The notes: generated by a model not told the origin, from the letters alone. A DNA stretch of 64,000 nucleotides from Primulina eburnea (GCF_022965805.1 NC_133104.1:28764069-28828068); one strand, 5' to 3'; counted from the first letter of the stretch, positions 49,569 to 59,327 are shown. Made by a program: numbers and translations.

Positions 49569-50042
49569 ATGCAGGAAGGTGTGAAAGATTGAGATTGCTA
49601 ATGCAAAAAGGAATTCCAGAAGATATTCGTCTTGTAATAGAAGCTAAGGTCTGATTAGGAGGAGAAGTTCCACAATCATTGCTCATTCGGTATTTGCCTG
49701 GATTAGGAAAAAGCACTTATGCGAAACGAAGGGCCAAAAGTTTAGGGGTTTGTCATTAGTGTGCAAGATGGACTTGTGACAAACGATGCAGATCTTTGGG
49801 ATGTGTGTCCAATAACAGAGAAGATAAAATTGGTTTCATTAAAAATGGGGCTGAGTAAAGAGTTTTTAGATAACCTCTTATTGACTCTTGAGACGCATTC
49901 TAGTGGACATGTGCATATCGAACTTCTCAGTTTATGGAAACAATTCCAAGATGAGCGTCATAGTCTTGGGAATCCGACTAAAAAAGTTCCTGTTTGCCAA
50001 TTTATAAGAAAATTGGATGGGAAGTATATCCTCGACTCATAG
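49569..50042 (+). pseudogene. Cys-rich reading frame downstream of the integrase in element E
   Basis: After a splice-acceptor-like TTTATGCAG (ends 49574) a frame reads ERLRLLMQKGIPEDIRLVI, a stop, then RAKSLGVCH, a stop, CARWTCDKRCRSLGC. A shift leads to a frame at 49848-50042 (MGLSKEFLDNLLLTLETH, HIELLSLWKQFQDERHSLG, VPVCQFIRKLDGKY). The CXXC...C...C cluster could bind zinc. I do not recognise the family and can assign no function. It lies between integrase and the LOG-like sequence, where env-like genes usually sit. Confidence 0.5.
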
Positions 50043-50220
50043 AAGGCGTTGAAGCCGTTTCTGAACGTAAGACCAGAGGAAAATTGTGAGCCACAGTCAC
50101 ACTACTATTTATATGCATGTGTGTCATTATTGTTTTTACTATTTATTCTGTTTACAGCTGTGACCTCTAGTTTTGTCATGATAACATATTACCCCTATAA
50201 AATCTCTCATCTTTCTCTCT

Positions 50221-50230
50221 ATTTTCGCAG
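50221..50230 (+). other. Candidate splice acceptor before the LOG-like sequence
   Basis: ATTTTCGCAG, preceded by a pyrimidine-rich stretch (TCTTTCTCTC), ends 22 bases before the ATG at 50253. It could allow the captured sequence to be made from a spliced, subgenomic element RNA. Confidence 0.45.
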
Positions 50231-50252
50231 AACAAAAAAAGAAAGTAAAAAC

Positions 50253-50510
50253 ATGGCTGGATCCTCTGCACAAACATTGAAAAATATTTGTGTATTTGTG
50301 GGTCGAGTCCTGGAAAAAATGAAGTGTTTGTAGAAGCATCGAATAATCTTGGAAAGATATTGGCTGAGAGAAAAATTCACTTGGTATATGGGGGATGTAA
50401 TATTGGGTTAATGGGATCTGTTTCAACATCTGCTCATCTTGGAGGTAGTCAGGTTTTGGTTACTATTTGTTACGCCTTAAACGCATACAAATCTCGAGGA
50501 TGAGATTAAT
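50253..50510 (+). pseudogene. LOG-like: LOG-like (cytokinin-activating enzyme) N-terminal half, captured by element E
   Basis: LOG enzymes release active cytokinin bases from riboside 5'-monophosphates in the cytosol. ATG at 50253 (MAGSSAQTLKNICVF), then a one-base frameshift near 50300, then CGSSPGKNEVFVEASNNLG, LAERKIHLVYGGCNIGLMGS and HLGGSQVLV in the next frame. The CGSS segment and VYGG..GLMG are the Rossmann-like nucleotide-binding signatures of the LOG family. The sequence degrades before 50522, where a solo LTR is inserted; the C-terminal half follows at 51628. There are no introns at the places where plant LOG genes usually have them, which suggests capture as RNA. It lies inside the retrotransposon between integrase and 3' LTR. 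Confidence 0.88.
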
Positions 50511-50521
50511 GTTTTTAATGC

Positions 50522-51627
50522 TGTAACATATCCCAAAGTTTTTGTTTTGATGATACCAAAACTTGGATTAAAAATGTACTAATGTTTTATATTGAGGCAT
50601 GCAGAAAATTAAGAACAGGTTACGTTCGGAAGATCCGACATTTGGTTCGGACGGTCCGAAATTGTGCAATTCAGAAGCAAAATAGAAGCTGTTCGGAAGC
50701 TGCGAGGAGAGCGTTCGGACGTTCCGAAGACGTGATCGGACGTTCCGAACACAAGCAATCAAATCACTTCAATGCGGAGACAAATTGATATGACTGATTG
50801 ATCGAGTAAGATTTCGGACGCTACGAAGACATTTCGGACGCTACGAAGTGTTGAAGATTTCAAATCTCCGGAAACGCGGGAATGTTCGGACGGTACGAAC
50901 TGGAGTTCGGACCTTCCGAAGCTGTGCATAGACGGTCTGAAAGAACTGTTCGGAAGCAACGAAGTTTGATCGGTTCCTCCGAAGCATATGTTCGGACCCT
51001 ACGAAGTCAAGAACGGACGATCCGAAGTCATCCCAAAATTACGGAAATTGATTTCAATCACATCGGACGTTCCGAAGTATAAACAGAAGATCCGAACCTT
51101 GGCGTCCAAGACTAGTATAAATAGGCCTTTGAGGATGCATTTTCAAATATCCCACTCCACTCTCTTGTCTCTTACAAAGCTTTCTACTATCTCTTGTGTG
51201 CGTTGATTAAAAGAGTTGTAATATCAAAAGAGTTGTAGAAAAAGAGTGAAAGTAATACTCTCGAGTGGGTTGTAAAGTTCGTGGCTATCCTTGGAGCCCT
51301 CAAGGCCAAGTAGACGCATCGAGGCGTGGTTGTAAAAGCTAGCTTGGAGCTCCTAAAGCCAAGTCGATATAGTGATACCTCGATCCTCATCGAGAAGGGG
51401 AGACGTAGACGATTCTTCGTCGAACTTCCATAAACATCTCTATCCCTCTTTACTTTACGCATTTACTTTACTACGCATTTATTTTACGCACTTACTTTAC
51501 GCATTCATTTTATTTGTGATTGTCCCTCAAGTCTTCCGCTTGCAATTTTTGCAAACTCGTTTTAAAAACGCTAAAGGGCCTAAAAGAACCTATTCACCCC
51601 CCCTTTAGGTTCTTCACTATTCCTACA
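50522..51627 (+). mobile_element. Copia-type solo LTR inserted in the LOG-like sequence (about 1.1 kb)
   Basis: Begins TGTAACATATCCCAAAG and ends CCCCCTTTAGGT...TTCCTACA, as many plant copia LTRs do. TATA box TATAAATA at 51116-51123, polyadenylation-type region later. U3 holds about 16 copies of a TTCGGACNNTCCGAA palindrome. No internal region follows: LOG coding resumes at once. A clear target duplication was not found (AATGC against GCTTT), so the borders may be off by some bases. Confidence 0.65.
50626..51100. repeat. Array of about 16 TTCGGACNNTCCGAA palindromes
   Basis: Dispersed, 15-20 bases each, for example GTTCGGACGTTCCGAAG (about 50720), ATCGGACGTTCCGAAC (about 50737), TTTCGGACGCTACGAAG (about 50814 and 50832) and GTTCGGACCTTCCGAAG. 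Spacers are unrelated and of variable length (2-60 bases). Arms are TTCGGA and TCCGAA, with a frequent ACGAA variant on the right. Confidence 0.92.
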
Positions 51628-52060
51628 GCTTTAGCTGCTTTAGCTGAAGGAAATATTACAGGTGTTACGATTGGGGAGGAATTAAAATTATTTTCTGTGT
51701 ATGAAAAAATCACTCAAATGATTTAAAATTCTGATGCTTTTATCGCACTACCAGGTAGTTTTGGCACATTAGAAGAAATTTTTCACACTGTTTCTTGGGC
51801 ACAACTTAATATCCATAATAAACATGTGGGCTTGTTGAATATCAATAATTATTATGACAGTTTGTTGACATTTCTTGATAAAGCTGTGGAACAGAATTCC
51901 ATTTCAGAAAATTCATGACGGCTGCTCATCTGTGCTTCGACTACCGACCAATTAATTGATGATTTGGAAGCTTTTGTTCATAAGCCTGATCCGATGATAA
52001 CAAAGATCAATTGGTCGCAATCAAGCAGTAAGAAAAAGGAAGTTGGATCATTGATTCAAA
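51628..52060 (+). pseudogene. LOG-like: LOG-like C-terminal half, captured by element E
   Basis: One frame from 51628: ALAEGNITGVTIGEELKLF, a TAA (51724-51726), [55 protein letters not shown], a TGA (51916-51918), [24 protein letters not shown] (51751-51777) is the family's PGGxGTxxE catalytic motif with Ser for the second Gly. Two stops, a changed motif, the solo LTR and the frameshift in the N-terminal half make this copy non-functional. The reading frame structure nevertheless remains clear over about 130 residues, so decay is recent. LOG family membership is certain by eye; the exact parent gene is not known. Confidence 0.9.
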
Positions 52061-53303
52061 AGTCGTGGATTGGTTTGCGTTTTTTTCAGTTTATTATCTT
52101 CAATAAAATTCAAGGTGATATCTCTTTCATTATGTACTCTTTATTAATAGTTATTTTGACATTAGGGACAATGTCATATTCTGATTGGGGGGAGAACAAA
52201 CTTATAAAAAAAAATTAAAAAAATATAAAAAAAAATTAAAAATATATATATATATTATTTTAAAATAAAATCATGTTTATTGTTTGTATCTTAGTAATTT
52301 TTGCAAAAATGTAATACATTACATGTTTGAAAGATTTAAATTAGAACATGCATTAATCTGTTTAAGAATGTTTAAATTTTTATTTGAAAAAAAGTCAATT
52401 TTAATATTCTGATTAATATAAAAATCTGATTTATGAAATCTTTTTGAGTGATTAACCATTGTGATAAAATCAGGTATTAAAGTATATGGCCCAAGATATA
52501 CCTTATAAGAGTGCCTAAAATTTTAAACTCACACATATTTTGTGAGTGAGTGGAGAGGACTGAGAAAACAGCTTTCGAGCCTTTATTGATCATGAGAGAG
52601 ACTATCTATTGTTTAGATCTTGAGTTCTTATTTTGAAAAAAAAATTGACATTTCCTGGAAAAAAAAAAGAGAAAAATACAAAAGAAAGATATTGAAGATC
52701 TATGTAATTTTTAAGTTAAATGCTACGACCCATATATCTCTCATAAAAAAAAAAAGAAGAAAGAAAGAAAGAAAGAGAGAAATTTATTGTACAAATTAAA
52801 TAAATATGTGGTCAAGAAGCATAAACTTAGTCTGATTTCATGATGTTATGAAAAAAAATATATATCAGGAAAAAATATATAATAAGAACAACTGGATTTT
52901 GAAACAATGGAATTTCTATCTTTTGATTAGTTTGGCTCGTTTGTCTGTCTGCATTCTGTAAACCAATTTTCTGAGCATTTATCTGTATTCCAACTCCATG
53001 AGAGAAATTTTTGCCATAAATTGAAATATTTATTAACCTGTGAGGATATGGAGTCGAGACTCTTACTAGGAATTTCTGAAGGCCGTGTATATTTAACTAC
53101 CTGAAATAAGCTTTGAATTGATCATCTCAAATTATTTCATAAATTATAATTATGATAATCTTGATATAACTTTGACAGTTTTCAAATTTAATTTAAAAAC
53201 TTAGATAGTTTTGATTACATTTCTATTTAAATTAATCAATATGCTTTGTATTGCTATTAACGCTTAAATTGCTAGGGACTAGCAATAAGCTGATCGGGAG
53301 GTG
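52061..53303 (+). other. 3' untranslated region of element E
   Basis: Non-coding and AT-rich. Contains ACATTAGGGACAATGTCAT followed by GGGGGGAGAAC (52160-52198), a block typical of Athila 3' regions; poly-A runs; and a GAAA microsatellite (about 52755-52783). Immediately before the 3' LTR is CTGATCGGGAGGTG, the likely polypurine tract (53290-53303). Confidence 0.65.
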
Positions 53304-54868
53304 TGATAAACATAAAAATTGTACATTAATTAAATGGTTTATAATATAAATATATAGTTTTTGTTTTATTAAATGTTTAAATATTATATGTTTTATAATA
53401 AATTGTATAAAATATAAGTTGTTGTGTAATTACAAGTTTTTACTATTTTTTACAGGTTCGATAAAACAAGAATAAACTTGGCGTTGCAAATGAGATTAAG
53501 ATGATTCTTGGACTTGTAGAAAGTTGATGTTAATATCTACAATATTGATGGCAAGCATGAGATAAAAATCCTCTCACAATTGGGATCAAATTAAGCAACA
53601 AATAAAGTTACCAAAGGAGTGGCAGTTTTACCATGCTCTAGTATTTTGACCATATCTCTCAAATTACTTGGTCAAATGGTCTGAAAAAAATACCACAACT
53701 AGAAAACTCAATTATCCACATGTTTCTTTTTATGTGAAGAAGCAAATTCGGAGAAGAAGATTTTCAAAAGTGATGTGTAATATAATATAATATCTTGGAA
53801 CACCAATGAAGACTTATGTGTAAAAAAATAATATTTTATTTGTGGTTGTCTCCCCAAATTTGGCTATAAATAGGGGTGCATTGTAATGTATTGAGATATC
53901 CCTCATTCTATGAACAAACCTTTGAGTTCATAATATTTCTCTCTATATATTTTCTTTATTTCTTCATTTAAATACAATTAGCATGTTAATTTCATATTCA
54001 AAGTTTTACACTTTGAATAATGAATAGATAACTTTCTAAAGTTGAGATGAAAATGTGAAACTCTTGGCATGTTAATAAGGTTGCTAAAAGGTAAGAATAT
54101 TTGTTTTATATTATTTAATCATTATTTATTGTTTATGTTATATTTATTTCTTTAATAATTTTTATACCCTACTTATAAGTGGGAGTTTTGATTTATTGTT
54201 GTTATATATTAAACTAAATTCTTGGAACCATTTAAATGTTAGTTTGGTATTACCAACCATTTAAAGTGGATGACTTGATTTATTATATATGAATATATTA
54301 TAATATTAAATTACTTGGAACCATTTAAATGTTTGTTTGGTTTTACCAACCATTTAAAGTGGGAACCTTGATTGACAATATATAAATATATCATAATATT
54401 AATTTCTTGGTACTATTTAAATGTTAGTTTTGTTTTAACAACCATTTAAAGTGAGAACCTTGATTTAGTGTTTACAAATATATATATAGCACAATAAATA
54501 CTTGACAACATTTATAAGTTTTGTATATATTATATACTTATAAGATAATAATATATAACATAATATAAATATGATTGTTTAATATATTGGAACCATTTTA
54601 TTAAGTGGATTTCAATAATGTTCGTTAATGTTAACTTTATTAAAATACCAAGAGTGGATCCTTTAATCTCAACTACTTAAATTAAAATTTGAACAATTAA
54701 AAATTACCAATTAAAGATTCAAACAACTAAAAGAAAAAATAAATAAAAAGACATTGTAGTGGACTTGTAATTACCTTAACTTCCTCGTGGATACGATATT
54801 CGAACTCATCGAATTATACTACTTGTGGACAACCTGCTCTTGGGAGTGCAACAATCAAAGTCGCAACA
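53304..54868 (+). repeat. 3' LTR of element E (1565 bp)
   Basis: TGATAAACAT to GTCGCAACA, colinear with 42396-43943. TATA box at 53865-53873. It differs from the 5' LTR by scattered substitutions and small indels (for example a region near 54360-54420 that is longer here). Confidence 0.93.
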
Positions 54869-54985
54869 CCCTTCATCTTCACCTACTGACTTAAGCATCG
54901 AAGTAGCTACACCGGACACTCCTCCGGCGCCCATTCACGAGTTGATCTTCTTGTCTGCAGGTCGCAGTTGAAGTCATCTCACAGA
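54869..54985 (+). repeat. Tat 3' LTR, right part
   Basis: CACCTACTGACTTAAGCATC and CTCCGGCGCCCATTCACGAG followed by CTTCTTGTCTGCAG are hallmarks of the transcribed part of Tat LTRs. It continues the LTR interrupted at 42395. The end of the LTR is not clear. Confidence 0.6.
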
Positions 54986-54989
54986 GAAA

Positions 54990-55841
54990 TAACTTCGTCA
55001 CAAGTGGTATTCCCTTGCTCATTTTCCTTGAACAAAACTTTTATCATATCCGATGTATTGCCCCTATTCCACTCACCCCGATTCACCCGGATATCATCAA
55101 TTACGTTTGATTGCAGTTTTGCTTGACAAGTCATATGCCTTAAACATTCACTATCGAGATACCAAACTCAATTTTTCAGTTCTCCTAGTTCATTATTCTG
55201 CATACAAAAATTAAATCAACTAGAACTCAATCCTATTTGGGTCCAAACATGATTACCCTTGGGAACCCACTCTTGGATCAGTGTGACAACCTGACCTCGT
55301 TGTTTATTTTGGAAAGGTTGTGAATAATCATGTGTGTTCAATGCTTGGTGTGTGTGTGAAATGAAAAGTTGTTTAGTGTTTTTGAGTCATCATTGGTTCG
55401 CCTGCATCTCTTTTGAACATGCTTGTAGTTGTAGTATTGATAGGGTTTAGCCGTTCTTGAGTTGTGTCTTGCCCGACTGAATCTGCGATCATACCAGTTG
55501 AGCTTGACATATAAATTCTATAGTGTATACCCAATATAAAACTTTTCTCTTTTTTTCATCAGTCCGACAGGTATATCAACTTGATCATTCGACTTCTGAT
55601 GTTCAAATCTAGTACTGGATTTCACAAAGTGAATGTATTTCTCTTTGTACATGTTCATTTTTGATTGAGTACTACATTCAGTAAAATTGCTATTATTACC
55701 ATTAAAGCAAAGACCAGTTTTGTCTCCTGGGTGTTTCAGCAGCTCTTGCATTTTATCAAGACTCATTGATGACTTATTCCAAATTCTAATCAGTTCAGCT
55801 ACTCTCTTAATCTCATATATAAATTTCTTATGCTCATTCAA
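54990..55841 (-). pseudogene. copia gag/protease fragment, minus strand
   Basis: Minus-strand 55841-55518 encodes a 107-residue stretch (YEIKRVAELIRIWNKSSMSL, KHPGDKTGLCFNG, KYIHFVKSSTRFEHQ) like the linker downstream of gag in copia elements annotated in Gesneriaceae (from memory). Further along the minus strand WVPKGN (about 55265) and WYLDSECLRHMT (about 55170-55130) match the degraded protease motif LDSGCSRHMTG. Both ends are truncated; element B begins at 55853. Confidence 0.6.
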
Positions 55842-55852
55842 TACACTTTTAT

Positions 55853-57621
55853 TGTAATGTCCGAGATTTTTATTCTGTTAATCTGAGAGTATTGATAATG
55901 AATGGATGTGATTATAGACGGACCACTTCGAGACCAGATTGGGCAAAGCATATGATTTATGTAATATTCAGACAAAAATTCTGGCGCCCGAGCGGTAGAA
56001 AATGACCGCCCGAGCGCCAGTGCTCAGCAAGGATATTTCGTGGACAGAACGTCTGGCGCCCGAGCGGTAGCTTTTGACCGCCCAAGCGCCAGTGTACAAT
56101 AAGAATGTGCTCGGACAGAACGTTCCGTGCTCGAGCGGTAAAGATTAACCGCCCGAGCGCCGACTAAAATTCAAGAAAAATGAGGCATGTTTCTTCACAA
56201 TGCAACTTGATATATAAATCATTTTCCTTCAGAATTGTAACCAAAAACCATCCGAGGAAGCTAAGAGAAATCCTACGCCTTTGCATTTCATAGAATTTTG
56301 ATTTTTGCAAGATCCAGTTGTTAGAATTTCAATTCGACTTCAGTACCGTGTTTCTATTGACGAGAGCTTCAACTGGACGTAAGTTTTCTTATGTTTTGAT
56401 ATGATTTGAAAATATGATATTAAAGGAATCAGATGTGATTAATATATGGTGTTCTTGAGATATTAGACATCGTATAATCAAAACCGGATTGAAGAACGGA
56501 TACCGTATGAAATTTTTATGATTTTCAGAATGGATTTGATTGAGATTTGATATCAGATTTGTATTGTTATCGATTATGTGTTGTGGGAATTGATATTTTT
56601 TGATTTTTTTTTGCTGCTTATATTGAGATGGTGCAGTTATGCCATTGAAACAAAATTAGATTGAGTTCTGATTATATCCAGTATTGGTTTGAGTGGTATA
56701 TTGATATTGTACTCCTCGATATTTTCACTGCCAGATTGAGTATTGACAGGCTTTGAATTCAAGACTTCCACAGAGCCATAAACCGACAAAAGAAAGGTAT
56801 AAATCAATGTCGAACCGAGAGATATAACTCGAGTTAGACTCGACTTGAGTTTCCTTTAAACCACATACTTAATTGTATTGTTTTAATACCTTTGAATTCA
56901 TTGATTGGGTATTCTTATTTTATTGATTTATAGAAAAGCAGAGAATAGATGATAGAAATCGAGAAAGAGTCATGGGCTGATGTGCCAAGTCTTCGGCTTA
57001 GTCACCAAGACACTGGATATGTTAATTATACCGATGTTGCTTAGGAGTTGATCCATTCCTATTGCTGAGATTCGATATATGTGCCCACGTCCAGGAAACG
57101 GGATCCCTAGACTAGACTAGAGATGAGTCGAGTCAGAGATGTAGAGTCACAGAGGGTGATTTACAGTTTATATTGATTCATGTTCCTGATTATGTTACAT
57201 GTCGATTTATAACTGTTATATGCTTTTTATATGTTTATATGATTACATGTATACATTGTTTATACTGGGAATATTATTCTCACGGGAGTTATCCGGCTGT
57301 TGTTGTGTTTGTATTTGTGCACGACAACAGGTGGGACAAGATCAGGGTCAAGAAGAGGATGAGAGATGACAATGTTAGCGTGGTGATTCGGACCCAGAAG
57401 TAGAATAAGTTTCAGCACTTGATGTATAGTTGTTGAACCTTAGTTTGAGATAAACATATGTTGTAAAAGACTTGTACTTTCTTTCGATGTTATATCAGAT
57501 TGATTCCATTATGTTTCCGCACTTGTATTTATATAAAAAAAGAATTTAGACCCAGTTTATTGAATTGATCCAATTATTCCCAAGAATGATTAAGAGATGA
57601 ATTAGCATTCGGGTCCCCACA
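55853..57621 (+). repeat. 5' LTR of gypsy element B (1769 bp)
   Basis: Begins TGTAATGTCCGAGA and ends GGGTCCCCACA, six bases before a tRNA-iMet-type primer-binding site. It contains a 72-bp tandem hairpin array (55981-56162). An unrelated 76-residue frame at 57173-57403 is hydrophobic but unlike any family I know, and I do not call it a gene. Confidence 0.8.
55981..56162. repeat. Three 72-bp tandem units with strong hairpins in LTR B
   Basis: Units begin at 55981, 56053 and 56125. Each has CTGGCGCCCGAGCGGT, an 8-base loop, then ACCGCCCGAGCGCCAG, forming a stem of 16 pairs (two G-T). Unit 3 is more diverged, but its inner arms GAGCGGT and ACCGCCC are kept. Confidence 0.93.
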
Positions 57622-57626
57622 GCAGG

Positions 57627-57638
57627 TGGTATCAGAGC
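57627..57638 (+). other. Primer-binding site of element B
   Basis: TGGTATCAGAGC, complementary to initiator methionine tRNA. The leader 57639-57860 is non-coding. Confidence 0.92.
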
Positions 57639-57860
57639 AGTAGGTTGCAGAACTGTAGGTTCCTTAGACTGAGATAGAAGCTAGTGAGCGGGGTAGATTG
57701 AGTTTTCTTCCTTGCTTTGGAATTCTAGCATGTTTTACTACTTTGAAATACATGTTTACTTGATTATCTGATTTGATTGGTAATATGTATTATTGAGATA
57801 TCAGAAGGGGACTGAGACAGATTTGTCAAATGTGATTGCTAACCCTTTTGATAATCAGAT

Positions 57861-58970
57861 ATGCCTCCTCGAAGAATCCCAGAACACGGCAGTACTTATG
57901 CGTATTCGATGGATGTGACAGCAACACCAAAGGAAACGCTACAGAAGAGGTTTCAGTCGTTCAAACCGCCGACTCTGAAAGGCACTGAGACTTCTGTTGA
58001 TTGTGAGAGTTGGCTAGATGAGATAGAAATGTTGTTTGATTCATTGGATTACAGTGATGAGCGCCGAGTCAGACTGATTGGGCACCAATTGCATGATGTT
58101 GCGAAAAATTGGTGGATCACGACGAAGAGATTTTTGGAGCATCGAGGTACGAATATTACGTGGCAAATCTTCAAAACTAAATTTTATCAAAGATTTTTTC
58201 CAGTATCGTACAGAAAGGACAAGGGTGCAGAGTTTGTAAATTTGAGACAGGGTCAGTTGAATATAGAAGAATATGTGGCCAAGTTCTCTACCTTGTTGCG
58301 ATTTGCTCCACATGTGGCTGAAAATGATGAAGTTGCTGATCAGTTCATCAATGGGTTGAATCCAGAGATTTTTACATTGGTAAACACTGGGCGACCGAAT
58401 AACTTTGTTGATGCTCTGAACAGAGCCAAGGGAGCCGAAGCTGGTCTGATGAGGCAGAAAGGATCCTCTTATGTTCCTCCAGCACCGAGACCACAACAGC
58501 CCTCTACTACTCAGTTCCATCAACTCCCTCCCAGATTTGAGAGAGGTAGTAGTAGCAGTGGAAAGAGAGATCAGTTGAAAGCCAGAGGGAAAAAGTTTAA
58601 GAAGTCCGGCAGTAGTTCTTCTAGCTCCAGTGGCTCCAGACAGAGTTATATAGGGCCCTATTGCAGAACTTGTGGAGGGAGACATCCCACAAAGCACTGC
58701 CAAAAAGTGTTTGGTAGTTGCCACATCTGCAGACATTAGGGACATTTTGCCCGAGTCAGTCCATAGCGAGGTTCCCAAGGATCACAGAGAGCCGAATCAG
58801 CTGGATCAGTGGCTCATACTGATAGACGATCATCAGCTGTTCATTTTTTCCAGCCCCCACCGACTACTACTTCGTCACAGCAGAGGCGAGGAGGAAGCCA
58901 TACTGTTATCCAGCCTCCTAGACAGCAGGCCAGAGTATTTGCTTTGACTGAAGAACAGGCCTAGGAAGCA
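57861..58970 (+). pseudogene. gag of gypsy element B, broken at the zinc knuckle
   Basis: ATG at 57861 (MPPRRIPEHG). Capsid core: ESWLDEIEMLFDSLDYSDE, LHDVAKNWWITTKRFLEH, KFYQRFFPVSYRKDKGAEF, LRQGQLNIEEYVAKFSTLL. A Ser-rich linker follows, then CRTCGGRHPTKHC and the start of a zinc knuckle CHICRH, where a TAG (58737-58739) interrupts it. The frame continues with GHFAR, more stops and a Gln/Arg-rich linker. Unlike elements A and C, no intron is needed between gag and protease here. It is a chromovirus-like gypsy gag; the clade is not resolved. Confidence 0.88.
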
Positions 58971-58989
58971 CCAGATGATGTTGTTGCAA

Positions 58990-59278
58990 GTAACTATTCT
59001 TTATGTGGTTACTCTGCTTATGTATTGATAGATACGGGTGCTTCTCATACATTTATTTCTGAACGGTTAGCATTGATTCATGCATTGCCTGTTTAGTCAT
59101 TATCTATTGTAGTATTTGTCTCTTCTCCTTTGGGAAAAGGTTTCATTTCAGTTAATTCTGTGAAACATTGTATGCTCAAAAAGTATGACGGGCATGAGAT
59201 TGAGTTAGATTGTATTGTGCTTGGGTTGTCTGATTTTGACTGTATTATCGGTATCGATATGTTGACCAAGTACAGAGC
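58990..59278 (+). pseudogene. Protease fragment of element B, cut at a chimeric joint
   Basis: YVLIDTGASHTFISERLALI carries the aspartic protease site DTGAS. A TAG follows near 59094; then FISVNSVKHCMLKKY and GLSDFDCIIGIDMLTKYRA, the strand where the frame stops matching at 59278. Reverse transcriptase, integrase and the 3' LTR of B are absent. Confidence 0.85.
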
Positions 59279-59327
59279 TTGTGGCTGGCCTAAGGCCCTT
59301 AGACATGGTTCAAATCACACCTTAGGG
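59279..59327 (+). repeat. 49-bp fragment of family C LTR at the B/C joint
   Basis: TTGTGGCTGGCCTAAGGCCC and ATGGTTCAAATCACACC match 22439-22490 in the family C LTR with few changes. It lies exactly between the protease of B and the gag of C. Confidence 0.85.

Larger units (their letters stand above)
42396..54868 (+). mobile_element. Element E: complete Athila-like element carrying a LOG-like host sequence
   Basis: 12.5 kb with both LTRs (42396-43943 and 53304-54868), a tRNA-Asp-type primer-binding site, gag, protease, reverse transcriptase, RNase H, integrase, then a Cys-rich reading frame and a LOG-like pseudogene. Flanks CTCTT (42391-42395) and CCCTT (54869-54873) look like a 5-bp target duplication with one change. 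By eye the LTRs differ at roughly 40 positions plus some indels (about 2.5-3 %), suggesting around 1 My at 1.3e-8 per site per year. Most coding parts are broken. A copia-type solo LTR (50522-51627) has inserted into it later. Confidence 0.93.

Noticed and set aside
50626..51100. CRISPR-like look of the TTCGGACNNTCCGAA array
   Set aside because: Spacers differ widely in length, repeats are degenerate and the setting is a plant LTR.
55487..55502. CTGCGATCATACCAG, resembling the start of plant 5S rRNA
   Set aside because: Only about 15 bases match and nothing of the internal promoter follows. It is too short for a 5S gene or a Cassandra element.
57173..57403. 76-residue frame in LTR B with hydrophobic start
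   Set aside because: Lies wholly inside an LTR, matches no family I know, and has no supporting context.
58041..58778. 245-residue minus-strand frame opposite gag of element B
   Set aside because: The plus strand carries a clear gag with capsid and zinc-knuckle motifs; the minus-strand frame has no family resemblance.
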